DNA from: Leptospira ilyithenensis
GTDB lineage: Bacteria; Spirochaetota; Leptospiria; Leptospirales; Leptospiraceae
DNA length: 35,702 bases
Assembly: GCF_004771005.1 (NCBI RefSeq)
Contig: NZ_RQHV01000005.1
Coordinates: forward strand, 1 to 35,702
Direction of reading: 5' to 3'
Shown here: positions 16,764-24,613 of the stretch, piece by piece
How positions within the stretch are numbered: position 1 is the first letter of the stretch
How the letters are laid out: every line of letters starts with the position of its first letter
Translations under genes and position numbers: made by a program
Notes under the pieces: generated by a model
The model's input: the letters and a program-made list of their open reading frames with translations, nothing else
The model's database searches: none
What the model was told of the DNA's origin: nothing

Positions 16764-16764
16764 A

Positions 16765-17607
16765 TTACAAAGTGGAACAGAACTGGTAAAGTTCGTTTAC
16801 TTTTAATTTTTCTCCATAAACATCTATTAGTGGAGGGGTTTGATCTTTGCCGAGACCGAATATGGTTTGATAAGACTCATAAACGGAAAGAGTGTCAGGT
16901 TCTTTTTTACCATGGCCGGTCATTCTGGCTACGGTTCCTCCGAATCCGATGATCTGTCCTAGCACGGATTGTTCTTCCGGTTTTTTGGATTTGTCTTCAA
17001 TCACTTCGATGATCTGATCGGGAAGTTTCCAAAGTCTGGCCGCTGCCGCACCCATTTCCACCGAATCCACTCCGAACGCTGCTTTTTCCAGATCGTACAT
17101 ACTTTTGTCAGTGGTCTGGAATTCTCCCAAAACCTCTACGTATTTTGCCCGATCGATCGTATTCAAAACGATTTTGCCCAGGTCTTGCATCAGTCCGCAG
17201 GTAAGAGAAAGTTCCGCTTCTTTGCGCATTTTCTTTTCTTCACATAAAAACTGAGCCAAGATTCCTTTTGCAATGGAATGATCCCAAACTTCGTCTCTGA
17301 ACTTTTTATAGTTTCCTTGGCGGAAAAGTGAGTCAGTCATCGCCATTGCCACCATTGAGCGAACTGTCTTGAAACCAAGCCTTGTGATCACTTGTTTCAT
17401 GTTTGCTACGGAGTTTCCCCTGGAAAAGAAAGGCGAATTGGCAAGCTTTAAGAGCCTCGCCACGAGTATTTGATCCGATTGGACTTTTTTTTCCAATTCC
17501 CCGAAGGAGAGTTCGTTGTCGTCTTCCAGAGATAGTATGGAAATAAGAACAGGTGGAACGATCGTCAGGTCTTTTATTTGTGTAAGGTATTCTGCTAAAG
17601 AAGACAT
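16765..17607 (-). CDS. HDOD-domain protein
   Basis: This 280-residue cytoplasmic protein is an HDOD domain, a non-catalytic relative of HD phosphohydrolases common in signalling proteins. Typical marks are the N-terminal LTIVPPVLISILSL, the LLKLANSPFFSRGNSVANMKQVITRLGFKTVRSMV region (about 52-86) and GLMQDLGKIVL near residues 148-158. No output domain is attached. Its stop is 1 bp from that of the cyclase gene on the other strand, with no terminator between. A terminator upstream at 17651-17676 separates it from the SpoIID-like gene, so it should have its own promoter. Confidence 0.88.
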   Translation of the reverse strand: MSSLAEYLTQIKDLTIVPPVLISILSLEDDNELSFGELEKKVQSDQILVARLLKLANSPFFSRGNSVANMKQVITRLGFKTVRSMVAMAMTDSLFRQGNYKKFRDEVWDHSIAKGILAQFLCEEKKMRKEAELSLTCGLMQDLGKIVLNTIDRAKYVEVLGEFQTTDKSMYDLEKAAFGVDSVEMGAAAARLWKLPDQIIEVIEDKSKKPEEQSVLGQIIGFGGTVARMTGHGKKEPDTLSVYESYQTIFGLGKDQTPPLIDVYGEKLKVNELYQFCSTL

Positions 17608-17650
17608 AGATGACCTCTAATGCCAGATTTTCCTAGAATCCAAACCAGTA

Positions 17651-17676
17651 AAATAAAAAAGCCCCTTTCGGAGCTT
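17651..17676 (-). terminator. Intrinsic terminator after the SpoIID-like gene
   Basis: On the minus strand AAGCTCC pairs with GGGGCTT (one G-U pair) around a GAAA tetraloop, followed by TTTTTTATTTT. This is a textbook hairpin and U tract about 30 nt past the SpoIID-like stop codon. Confidence 0.8.
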
Positions 17677-17690
17677 ACTTGTAGCCGGAG

Positions 17691-17720
17691 AATGTCACAA
17701 AACTTTAGTTTTGCGACATT
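17691..17720 (-). repeat. Long hairpin across the stop codon of the SpoIID-like gene
   Basis: On the minus strand AATGTCGCAAAAC and GTTTTGTGACATT pair over 13 bp with one G-U pair and a TAAA loop that holds the stop codon. The last codons of the gene lie in the left arm. It precedes the terminator hairpin by about 15 nt. It may stabilise the mRNA end or slow termination; the role is inferred. Confidence 0.55.
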
Positions 17721-18829
17721 CTGGCGAAATCCACACCTTTGTAATAATAGGATAGGATGTCTTTGTAATCGATACTTTCTTTTGCCATGGCGTAACTTCC
17801 CCATTGGGACAATCCCACACCGTGGCCCGAGCCCAAACCTTTCACAAAAAAGGTTCCGTCCGGCTCCCTTCGAATCCCAAACCTGGTGGATTTGAGTTTG
17901 GAAGCACCTAGTAATTTTCTAAGTTCGGTCGCTTTGATTCTTTTGGAGGATTTGGTTCCTATGATATCGATTTCATTGACTCTTGAGGAATTAAACCGGG
18001 AAGTTACGATCAGATCCTGGATTTCTCCGAGTCCCAAAGGAGATAAAAATTGATTCATTTGAGTCCCGGTAAGTTTGTCTTCCCAAGAGTAATTATCGCC
18101 TTCTTTATCGTAATCAGATCTAACACTCGCTAAATACTGAACCTGATTTCCCCAAACATTGATCGGATCTTCGGTGACTCCTCCGCTATTGGAGTGAAAA
18201 AAACTTTGAATGGGACTACCGTTGAAAACCAAAATCAATCCGGCGGTATCTTGTACTGCGTGCGTGGTATTCGAATTTTCTTTTGTGATACCTTTGTAAA
18301 CTTGCGTGTTGGTTGTGGTATCCACATCATAAACTTGTTTTTTGCGTGATAACATCTCGCGAACAACATAAGTTCTTGCGCAGACTGCTTGTGCTTTCAG
18401 GGCTTCTTTCGGCCAGGAAGCGGGAACTTCCGAAGGAACTACGGAAAATAGATACTGTTCCATCGGAACCACATTGATGATAAATACTTTTCCATCCACC
18501 GGCTTCAGTTGGATCTCTCCGCGGTATTTGGCGCCTTTATATTCGATATAACTTCCGTTAGCTGTCAGTCGGATGGGAGCTTTCAGGGAAGTAGGATTGA
18601 GGCTTAAAATTTCATAAGCTTTTTTGATAGTCAGATCGTTTGCATCCAGTACTTCGATCGTAGCATCTGTTTTGAAAATTTCCTCTTCGGCGCCTTGCCC
18701 GAGAAGTACTCTTACTTTTGAAAACTCTCTGGCAGAATCAGGATGCGCCCAAGTTGAAACCACCATTGTCCGGCAGTTGAAACCGAAGATGATGAATAAT
18801 AGTATGGCAATGGACTTGGCGAAATTCAT
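17705..18829 (-). CDS. SpoIID/LytB-domain lipoprotein
   Basis: The protein belongs to the SpoIID/LytB family, whose characterised member cuts peptidoglycan glycan strands as a lytic transglycosylase. Recognisable segments are VVPMEQYLFSVVPSEVPASWPKEALKAQAVCARTY (spanning about 120-155), TNTQVYKG, SNSGGVTEDPINVWG and the C-terminal GLGSGHGVGLSQWGSYAMA. The glutamate in PSEVPASW corresponds to the catalytic Glu of SpoIID. A signal sequence with GFNC at residues 16-19 suggests a lipoprotein. At 374 residues it is normal for non-sporulating bacteria, where the role is wall remodelling. The gene is monocistronic with a clear terminator. Confidence 0.9.
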   Translation of the reverse strand: MNFAKSIAILLFIIFGFNCRTMVVSTWAHPDSAREFSKVRVLLGQGAEEEIFKTDATIEVLDANDLTIKKAYEILSLNPTSLKAPIRLTANGSYIEYKGAKYRGEIQLKPVDGKVFIINVVPMEQYLFSVVPSEVPASWPKEALKAQAVCARTYVVREMLSRKKQVYDVDTTTNTQVYKGITKENSNTTHAVQDTAGLILVFNGSPIQSFFHSNSGGVTEDPINVWGNQVQYLASVRSDYDKEGDNYSWEDKLTGTQMNQFLSPLGLGEIQDLIVTSRFNSSRVNEIDIIGTKSSKRIKATELRKLLGASKLKSTRFGIRREPDGTFFVKGLGSGHGVGLSQWGSYAMAKESIDYKDILSYYYKGVDFARMSQN

Positions 18830-18888
18830 ATTCCCTCTCTTTTGTTACTTTCGGAAGAAAAGAGAGTTTTCCACTTTATTTTTTGAGT

Positions 18889-20202
18889 CTATTTTCTTTG
18901 AAAATGAATAACCGATTCCGTATGAGGGGTGTGAGGGTAGGGATCGATCAGGATTCCTTCTTTTGCGGTATAGGATTCCAGAAAAACCTTAACATCTTCT
19001 TTCTGACTCTCCGGGTTGCAGGAAACGTAAAAAACATCTTTAGGTCCGAAATCTCTGATCCATTCCGCTACTTTCTTTCCCGAGCCGGCACGGGGAGGAT
19101 CCAAAATCAAAACCCCATCCTGAATTTTAGGCAAGGGACTCGCATCTATAAACAGGTTAGCCACTTGTGCATTGATTTCCACCTTAGGGAACTCACTACT
19201 TAACAATCGTTTTGCTGTCTCTATGGAAGAAGGTGTCAACTCGAAACAATGGATGGAAGAAAATCCTTTTCCGAACAGGAGCGAAAAAAATCCGTTTCCA
19301 CAAAAAAGATCGATCAGAGTTTGTTTGTTTTCGGGAAGTCTTGCACGGATGAAATCCAGGATGGGAAGAAATCCCTCCGGGTTAGGTTGAAAAAAAGAAT
19401 CAAAGGGAACAAAAAAGTTTTTGCTTTGTATGGTTTCCGTGTGACCGTCTTTTCCCCGTAATACGACAGACCTTCCCTGTGCCGAAACTTCGGATTTTAC
19501 CCTATTGTAACAAAATACTATATTGTCGGAATGAAGGTTTGTTTTTGTTTCTTCCAAAAACAGATCATGATCGGCCTCTGTTTCAAAACCTTCCGTAAAT
19601 GTAAAAATAATAGTGGATTCATTCGTAAATTTAGCTTTTCGGATGGTAACGTATTTGAGTCCGCCTTTTTCATCTCTTCTATCCCAGGGAAGGTTCGGAA
19701 ATTTTTCGATGATGTTTCTAGTCCTTTGCAATTCCTCGTTTGCCCATTCGGTTTGAATGGAGCAGCGGAGAACATCCACTACATGGCGGAAATTTCCTTT
19801 CGCACGAAGTCCAACTTTTGGCCCGGGAAAAACGCTGAAATCCATTCTGGATCTGTAATGATAAATCGTATTTGCGGGAATGGGGTTCAGATCGATTGAT
19901 AAGTCTTTGGCAAAAGAAGAAAGGATCGGTTCGAATTTGATTTCGGTCTGTTTATCGTATGATATATGTTGTGCGGAACAACCCCCGCAGGTTCCGAAGT
20001 GTTCACATTGAACCCCTTTCCATTCTGCTCTTTGGATATACCCGAGTAGTCTGATTTTTTTTTGGCGCCTTCTTTTTGAAGTGATTTCAATTGCCAATTC
20101 ATCACCGGGGAGCGCGTAAGGGAAAGAAACCTTTTTTCCGTTAGGTGCAATTCCTTGTCCTAAAAAATCGGATGTGAGGCTATCTATAACAATTTTATCC
20201 AA
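18889..20202 (-). CDS. RNA (uracil-5-)-methyltransferase, RlmD/RumA-TrmA family
   Basis: The enzyme uses SAM to methylate C5 of a uridine in 23S rRNA or tRNA. It has an N-terminal TRAM-like domain, a 4Fe-4S motif in CEHFGTCGGC (Cys66, Cys72, Cys75, with a fourth Cys in VDVLRCS), the SAM site LIDLFCGNGFFSLLF, the DPPRAG motif, and the catalytic cysteine in YVSCNPES. The cluster favours RlmD/RumA over TrmA, but the exact base cannot be set from sequence. At 437 residues it is typical. It starts 46 bp from the divergent 7TM cyclase gene, so both promoters share that short gap. Confidence 0.92.
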   Translation of the reverse strand: MDKIVIDSLTSDFLGQGIAPNGKKVSFPYALPGDELAIEITSKRRRQKKIRLLGYIQRAEWKGVQCEHFGTCGGCSAQHISYDKQTEIKFEPILSSFAKDLSIDLNPIPANTIYHYRSRMDFSVFPGPKVGLRAKGNFRHVVDVLRCSIQTEWANEELQRTRNIIEKFPNLPWDRRDEKGGLKYVTIRKAKFTNESTIIFTFTEGFETEADHDLFLEETKTNLHSDNIVFCYNRVKSEVSAQGRSVVLRGKDGHTETIQSKNFFVPFDSFFQPNPEGFLPILDFIRARLPENKQTLIDLFCGNGFFSLLFGKGFSSIHCFELTPSSIETAKRLLSSEFPKVEINAQVANLFIDASPLPKIQDGVLILDPPRAGSGKKVAEWIRDFGPKDVFYVSCNPESQKEDVKVFLESYTAKEGILIDPYPHTPHTESVIHFQRK

Positions 20203-20248
20203 TGTTTTATTCTTGCCAGACCTTATTGATTTTTATATACTTTCGGAC

Positions 20249-22315
20249 ATGGTTTCACTGCAAAGGCTCTTTTTATCTTTTCTTGCATTCGGTTTTACTT
20301 CCCTGTTCGTTACCCAAAGTCTTTCGGCGCAGATAGTATTTACCGGCTCCATTCTTGATTTGAGATCGGAAAAGGCATTCGGGCAACCGGGACAAAAATG
20401 GTCCTTCCGTCCGGGAGATTCCCAATTGCTCTTGGAAAAACCGAAGACGACAAACCAAGACGACTTGGATCCGGAGTATGATTCCGTAGAATCTCTCCGA
20501 TTTGCAAATGCGGAAAATTCATTGGAAGGTGTCGCGCGCAACGGATGGATTTCCGGTTTTGCCATCCAGACTTCCTGGGACAAAGTAAAAGACGGAGACG
20601 GAGAAATTTACTTTCCCGACTTCCGGGATTATTTCGAAAAGTACAAAGGGTACGGTTGGTATAGAACGGAAGTTATTATCTCGGATGAGGATTTAAAATC
20701 CAAATTCCGTTCCCGTTATCTTACCGTTCGTTTAGGTCAGATCAGTCAAGCGGATGCGGTGTATTGGAATGGAAAGTTCATAGGAGGAACAGGGCTTTAT
20801 TTGGATACTCCTCCCGATACCGTTTTGGAAGATAAATCCTTATTTGCAGACAAGACGAGATTTTATAGAATCCCTGTAGGTCAGGTTGACACGAATGCTC
20901 CGAATGTTTTGGCCATTCGTGTTTTCGCCAAATATCCGTTAAGTCCCGGACTCTCTCACGATAAATTTTATATTTCTTCCCAAAGATACTCCGAACGCGC
21001 GGAATACTGGAATGATTTCAAAAAAATATTCGTAATCGTTCTCACCGTGATTCTGGGAAGTTTTTATCTCTATTGGCAGTTCTTGTTCCGTAAGGATGAA
21101 CACGCTACCATTTATTTTTCGTTAGGTTCTATTTTTATGGCGGTGAATACTCTTTTCCAAAGTCAGATCATCTATTCGATCCTAAACGATGGATTTTGGA
21201 TTAAAAAAATAGAATACGCCTCCTGGATTCTGCTCGTTCATTTTCTATTTAATTTTGTGGTTCAGTTTGCAAAAGTCCATAAAGGATGGATTCGCAAAGC
21301 GAACCGCATCGTCGATACATTGGGGATAGTTGCTTTTTTCGTTCTGTTTGCTCTTCCCAATCTTTATTTTCTGTCACAATTCTTTTTTTATTGGTCTTTT
21401 GTAACGGTTCTTCTCGGGCTTTCTCTCTGTTATATCATTTTCCTCGGTAGAAAAGTTCCTTCTATGGGAACCGTGTCCGTAGGTATTCTGGCCATGATAC
21501 TTTTGCTTTTGAATGATATCGTTGTGGAAATGCAATGGGAGTGGTATCCCAGCCAAACATTTGTAAAAGACTATGCGTTTGCGGGATTTTCCGTTTCAGT
21601 AGGTCTTTCCATCATTCGCAATATGGTGGAGTCCAGAAAACTGGTTGAGAAACAAAAAGAGGAAAAGATGCGGTTATCCCGTTATTTTTCTCCCGCAGTA
21701 ATGGAAACAATTGTAAACGATAGTATCAAGTTAGGTGGAGAGGAAAGGGACATCGCAACTCTTTTTTCGGATATTGTAGGATTTACTACTTTCTCGGAAC
21801 AAAATCCTCCCGCAGTGGTACTTGCCAATTTGAATACGATCTTCGAATCTTTGTCCGAATTGATTTTTCATTATTCCGCCACCTTAGACAAGTTTATCGG
21901 TGATGCTATTATGGCATTCTGGGGAGCTCCTAAAAAAACGGACTTGGACGCTTATCATGCGATTGCTTGCGCGGTGGAGATGCAGAAGAGAATGATTAAA
22001 ATCAACGAAGACTTGGGAGTTCCTCCCGGAACCTTCCGCCTCAGGATAGGAGTCAATTTCGGAGAAGCGATCGTGGGCAATATCGGGTCCGTAAAAAGAA
22101 TGGATTATACTGTTATCGGAGATGCTGTGAATACGGCAGCAAGACTGGAAAGTCACGGAGTTCCGGGAAAGGTTGCCGTTTCCGAAGCCGCCTATCTGGC
22201 CGCAGGTGGTGATCGGTATTTGAGATACGAAGAAAGCAGGGAACTTACTTTGAAAGGAAAAGCGGAGCCGGTAAAAGTTTATTTTGTAACTGAGGTTCTG
22301 CCAAGAAGTTTTTAA
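20249..22315 (+). CDS. Membrane adenylate cyclase with N-terminal sugar-binding-like domain and 7TM region
   Basis: Taking ATG at 20249 gives 688 residues that begin with a signal peptide (MVSLQRLFLSFLAFGFTSLF...SLSAQ); an upstream in-frame start would add an unlikely extension into the divergent gene. An extracytoplasmic jelly-roll/galactose-binding-like domain spans about 125-250 (WYRTEV, YLTVRLGQIS, VYWNGKFIG). Seven hydrophobic helices follow (about 260-460), as in 7TMR-DISM receptors, then a class III cyclase with metal aspartates Asp508 and Asp552, Lys548 for adenine, Thr in DYTVIGDAVN, and NTAARLE. It likely senses an external or periplasmic ligand and makes cAMP. Its 3' end overlaps the convergent AlkD-like gene by 4 nt. 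Confidence 0.9.
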   Translation: MVSLQRLFLSFLAFGFTSLFVTQSLSAQIVFTGSILDLRSEKAFGQPGQKWSFRPGDSQLLLEKPKTTNQDDLDPEYDSVESLRFANAENSLEGVARNGWISGFAIQTSWDKVKDGDGEIYFPDFRDYFEKYKGYGWYRTEVIISDEDLKSKFRSRYLTVRLGQISQADAVYWNGKFIGGTGLYLDTPPDTVLEDKSLFADKTRFYRIPVGQVDTNAPNVLAIRVFAKYPLSPGLSHDKFYISSQRYSERAEYWNDFKKIFVIVLTVILGSFYLYWQFLFRKDEHATIYFSLGSIFMAVNTLFQSQIIYSILNDGFWIKKIEYASWILLVHFLFNFVVQFAKVHKGWIRKANRIVDTLGIVAFFVLFALPNLYFLSQFFFYWSFVTVLLGLSLCYIIFLGRKVPSMGTVSVGILAMILLLLNDIVVEMQWEWYPSQTFVKDYAFAGFSVSVGLSIIRNMVESRKLVEKQKEEKMRLSRYFSPAVMETIVNDSIKLGGEERDIATLFSDIVGFTTFSEQNPPAVVLANLNTIFESLSELIFHYSATLDKFIGDAIMAFWGAPKKTDLDAYHAIACAVEMQKRMIKINEDLGVPPGTFRLRIGVNFGEAIVGNIGSVKRMDYTVIGDAVNTAARLESHGVPGKVAVSEAAYLAAGGDRYLRYEESRELTLKGKAEPVKVYFVTEVLPRSF

Positions 22316-23031
22316 TCTTCTTGGCTAAGCCAGTTTAGTCTTTCTTTTTCAGGCAATTTTTCGATAGAATAACGAAGCATGGTTCTTGGCATTTTGGAAA
22401 CATGTTTTGTTAAAAATAGGATTAATTGCTTTTTATCTCTTTTACCTATTTCCCGTAGCATCCAACCGCTTGCTTTGTGAATCAAATCCTGTTTGTGATC
22501 TAAAAACAATTCACACATGATCAGTGTGTCCGCAAATTCTCCCTTTTTGATAAAGTGAAAGGTGGACATGATACCGATTCTATTTTCCCATAGATTTTTT
22601 GTTTTGGTCAGATCGTGCAGATATTTTGTATTTTTGCCGAAGTAGTGAGGGCCTAGAATTTTTTCCGCACTTGTATCCACCAAATCCCAGTTATTGATTC
22701 GTGAAAGATTGGATTTGTAGAAAGAAACTATATCCGATTTTTCCTTTTCCGACTTGGCGAGTTTTTCAAATTTTAAAACCAAAACTAGCAATCCCGTGAG
22801 TCTGGCTTCATGAAAATCCGAATGTAATAAGACGTGAATCTCTTTCAAATCCATATCTATATAGTGTCTCAGTGCAATCTTTCTTTGAATGGGAACAGTT
22901 ACTCCGATGAATTTGTCACCATAGCCGTATTCTCCTTTTCCGGTTTTGAAGAATCTGGGAAAAAATGCCTCTTTCACCGGATCTTTTGCCGAAAGTAATT
23001 CTTCCAAGACGGGATTTATCTTTTTTTTCAT
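22312..23031 (-). CDS. AlkD-like DNA alkylation repair protein
   Basis: The 239-residue, strongly helical protein matches the AlkD family of HEAT-repeat DNA glycosylases that remove bulky or cationic alkylated bases. Telling segments are GVTVPIQRKIALRHY, LLHSDFHEARLTGLLVLV, INNWDLVDTSAEKILG (the WDL motif with the catalytic-region Asp) and HKASGWMLREIGKRD. It begins 2 bp after clpS, so the two are co-transcribed. Several genes just upstream (exonuclease, ligase-derived protein, photolyase remains) also concern DNA damage, suggesting this strand was once a repair cluster. Confidence 0.9.
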   Translation of the reverse strand: MKKKINPVLEELLSAKDPVKEAFFPRFFKTGKGEYGYGDKFIGVTVPIQRKIALRHYIDMDLKEIHVLLHSDFHEARLTGLLVLVLKFEKLAKSEKEKSDIVSFYKSNLSRINNWDLVDTSAEKILGPHYFGKNTKYLHDLTKTKNLWENRIGIMSTFHFIKKGEFADTLIMCELFLDHKQDLIHKASGWMLREIGKRDKKQLILFLTKHVSKMPRTMLRYSIEKLPEKERLNWLSQED

Positions 23032-23033
23032 AT

Positions 23034-23324
23034 TCAGTTGTTAATGGAGACTGTTAGATGTTCTGCGCTTAATTTTTCCGCTACAGTTTCGCATTCTTCC
23101 GATGATCCTATAAAACAGATCGCTTTTCCGTTGTTATGTGCTTCGAGTGCGATTTTTTTTGCTTCTTTTTTCGATTTGAAGCAAATCTTCATAAGGCAAT
23201 CTTCCACGTGACCGAAATCATTAATCAGATCATTGAAGAGTATGACTTTGGAAAAATAGACATTTTGGGAACTTTCTTCCGTTTCATCTTCAATGATTGT
23301 CTTTTCTGAAGGATTTTGATTCAT
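23034..23324 (-). CDS. clpS: ClpS-family Clp protease adaptor
   Basis: Starting at ATG 23324 gives 96 residues: an acidic tail of about 23 residues, then the ClpS core. The N-degron pocket motif reads FNDL (30-33) where most ClpS have NDD, and the conserved pocket histidine is present in EAHNNGKA (His63). The rest, VEDCLMKICFKSKKEAKKI and CETVAEKL, follows the family. ClpS passes N-end-rule substrates to ClpA or ClpC. The open frame extends upstream to 23420, but that stretch (DDWESCRTHDELWNAAQ...) is photolyase sequence, not ClpS. No strong ribosome site is visible, perhaps because the upstream region was rearranged. Confidence 0.8.
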   Translation of the reverse strand: MNQNPSEKTIIEDETEESSQNVYFSKVILFNDLINDFGHVEDCLMKICFKSKKEAKKIALEAHNNGKAICFIGSSEECETVAEKLSAEHLTVSINN

Positions 23325-23655
23325 AAGAATATAATTATGCGTTCTGCCTGTATATTTCAGTTCGGTCTGTGCCGCGTTCCAAAGCTCATCATGAGTCCGG
23401 CAGGATTCCCAATCATCCAAGTATATTGATATTCTCTCACATCCTTACCGTGATGGGAAAGATTTTTTTGTACCCAATTGGCTAAAGAAGAGAGGTCCAT
23501 CCGAAAGGCAGGTTTTTGCCAAAAAGCAAATAACCGATATGGGTGGATTGCAGAACGGATAGCACGATTCCTCAAAATCCTTGCGGCACTTGCTGCTTTT
23601 TCAAATTTTGAAAATGGGATCACTGAATTCCCGTCCACTGCAATCAGCGGGCATA
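23325..23655 (-). pseudogene. Photolyase remnant with internal deletion and frameshift
   Basis: Two frames hold pieces of a DNA photolyase. The first reads CPLIAVDGNSVIPFSKFEKA, then jumps after SAARILR to DLSSLANWVQKNLSHHGKDVREYQY, which fits only if a large middle part is deleted. A one-base shift near 23425 then continues as LDDWESCRTHDELWNAAQ and TELKYTGRTHNYI, the strongly conserved FAD-domain segment of photolyases (THDELWNAAQ, HNY). The match breaks where RMYWGKK should follow and runs into the clpS start. A stop lies just before the first piece. Length and breaks rule out function. It occupies the place where an lhr-type gene would be expected. Confidence 0.75.
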
Positions 23656-23671
23656 TTTACTTAGATTGTTC

Positions 23672-24610
23672 TTATTCCCAAAAGGGTTTGCCGGCAGTTT
23701 CATTTTCCACTTCTAACAGAGATATAAAATACTCTGAGTTGGTAACTGATTCGAGATCTCCCTCGCCCAAGATCTTTTTTATCCGGGGAGAAACCAATAC
23801 AAAACCTGCCTTATGACGTTTGGATCTCTCCACTCCCGAAAATGAAATTTCAAAAACCAGTTTTAAGGAAACGGATAATACCGGTCCGAATTTTTGAACT
23901 CGGTTCGCGGTGATAAAATTTTCCAAAAGATCTTCCTCAGCTTCCGTAAGATCGGGAAAAGGGATGGTCGTCATTTTGATCCATTCCTTTTTTTCGTTTT
24001 TTCCTAGAAATCCCAAATCCGTATAACACCCGATTGCTGTTGTCGACTTTTTCGCATAACCGAGTGCAAGTTTGCAAATATAAGGTTCTAGTTTTGAGTG
24101 AGGTATAAGATTCCGGTTTGTTTCCCATCGTTTGATCAAGTCGAGGGTCTTGGCCGGAAACGAAATGGTTTTTCCGGGTAGAATCATTTTTAGAAACAGG
24201 ATTCTTTCTTTTTCGGGAAGAATCCGACAGGAGGATACTAAAGATTCTTTTTGGATGATTTCATTTTTTGCAAAAAAGAGAGGGTCGATATATGTTTCCA
24301 TCCACTCCTTCGGTCTTAGATCCTTTTTTGTTTTCGGTTCTGGAAATAACAGGCTTAAGTTTACGGAACCATTGCCCACTCTTGTTTTGCATTCTTCTAC
24401 AAGCCAAGTCGGTAACTCCAGTGATTCTGAAATCCAATTTTGAATCTTTGCTATAGGAAATTTGATTTTTTTTTCGCTTAGTAAAATCCGGAACACGACT
24501 TGAACCTCTTCCCGGTCTTTGTCCTGCAAATACTGAAACAAAATGTTTTCCAAAGAAACGGGATCTGTTGTTTGAATCAGATCGGAACAAAGTTTAAAAA
24601 AATCTTTCAT
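23672..24610 (-). CDS. DNA-ligase-derived protein: DNA-binding and OB domains without adenylation core
   Basis: The 312-residue protein aligns by eye with both ends of bacterial LigB-type ATP-dependent DNA ligases (about 530 residues). Residues 1-160 match the N-terminal DNA-binding region, including LPTWLVEE (66-73) and the RILFLKMILPGKTISFPAKTLDLI turn. Residues 180-285 match the C-terminal OB-fold: CYTDLGFLG, PFPDLTEAEEDLLENFI, RVQKFGPV, LVFEISFSG and ERSKRHKAGF. The roughly 200 residues between, with the KxDG adenylation lysine, are absent, and no KxDG occurs anywhere. It should bind DNA but cannot seal nicks by itself. It begins 3 bp after the ligase-associated exonuclease gene. The frame is open and undamaged, which argues for selection. 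Confidence 0.8.
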   Translation of the reverse strand: MKDFFKLCSDLIQTTDPVSLENILFQYLQDKDREEVQVVFRILLSEKKIKFPIAKIQNWISESLELPTWLVEECKTRVGNGSVNLSLLFPEPKTKKDLRPKEWMETYIDPLFFAKNEIIQKESLVSSCRILPEKERILFLKMILPGKTISFPAKTLDLIKRWETNRNLIPHSKLEPYICKLALGYAKKSTTAIGCYTDLGFLGKNEKKEWIKMTTIPFPDLTEAEEDLLENFITANRVQKFGPVLSVSLKLVFEISFSGVERSKRHKAGFVLVSPRIKKILGEGDLESVTNSEYFISLLEVENETAGKPFWE

Positions 24611-24613
24611 ATT

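Noticed and set aside
20174..20248. Upstream start of the 7TM cyclase
   Set aside because: It would overlap the divergent methyltransferase gene and place extra residues before a clear signal peptide at 20249.
23325..23420. N-terminal extension of ClpS
   Set aside because: The added residues are photolyase sequence, not part of the ClpS fold.
23478..23816. Plus-strand 112-residue ORF
   Set aside because: It runs antisense to the photolyase remnant and the ligase-derived gene and has no recognisable features.
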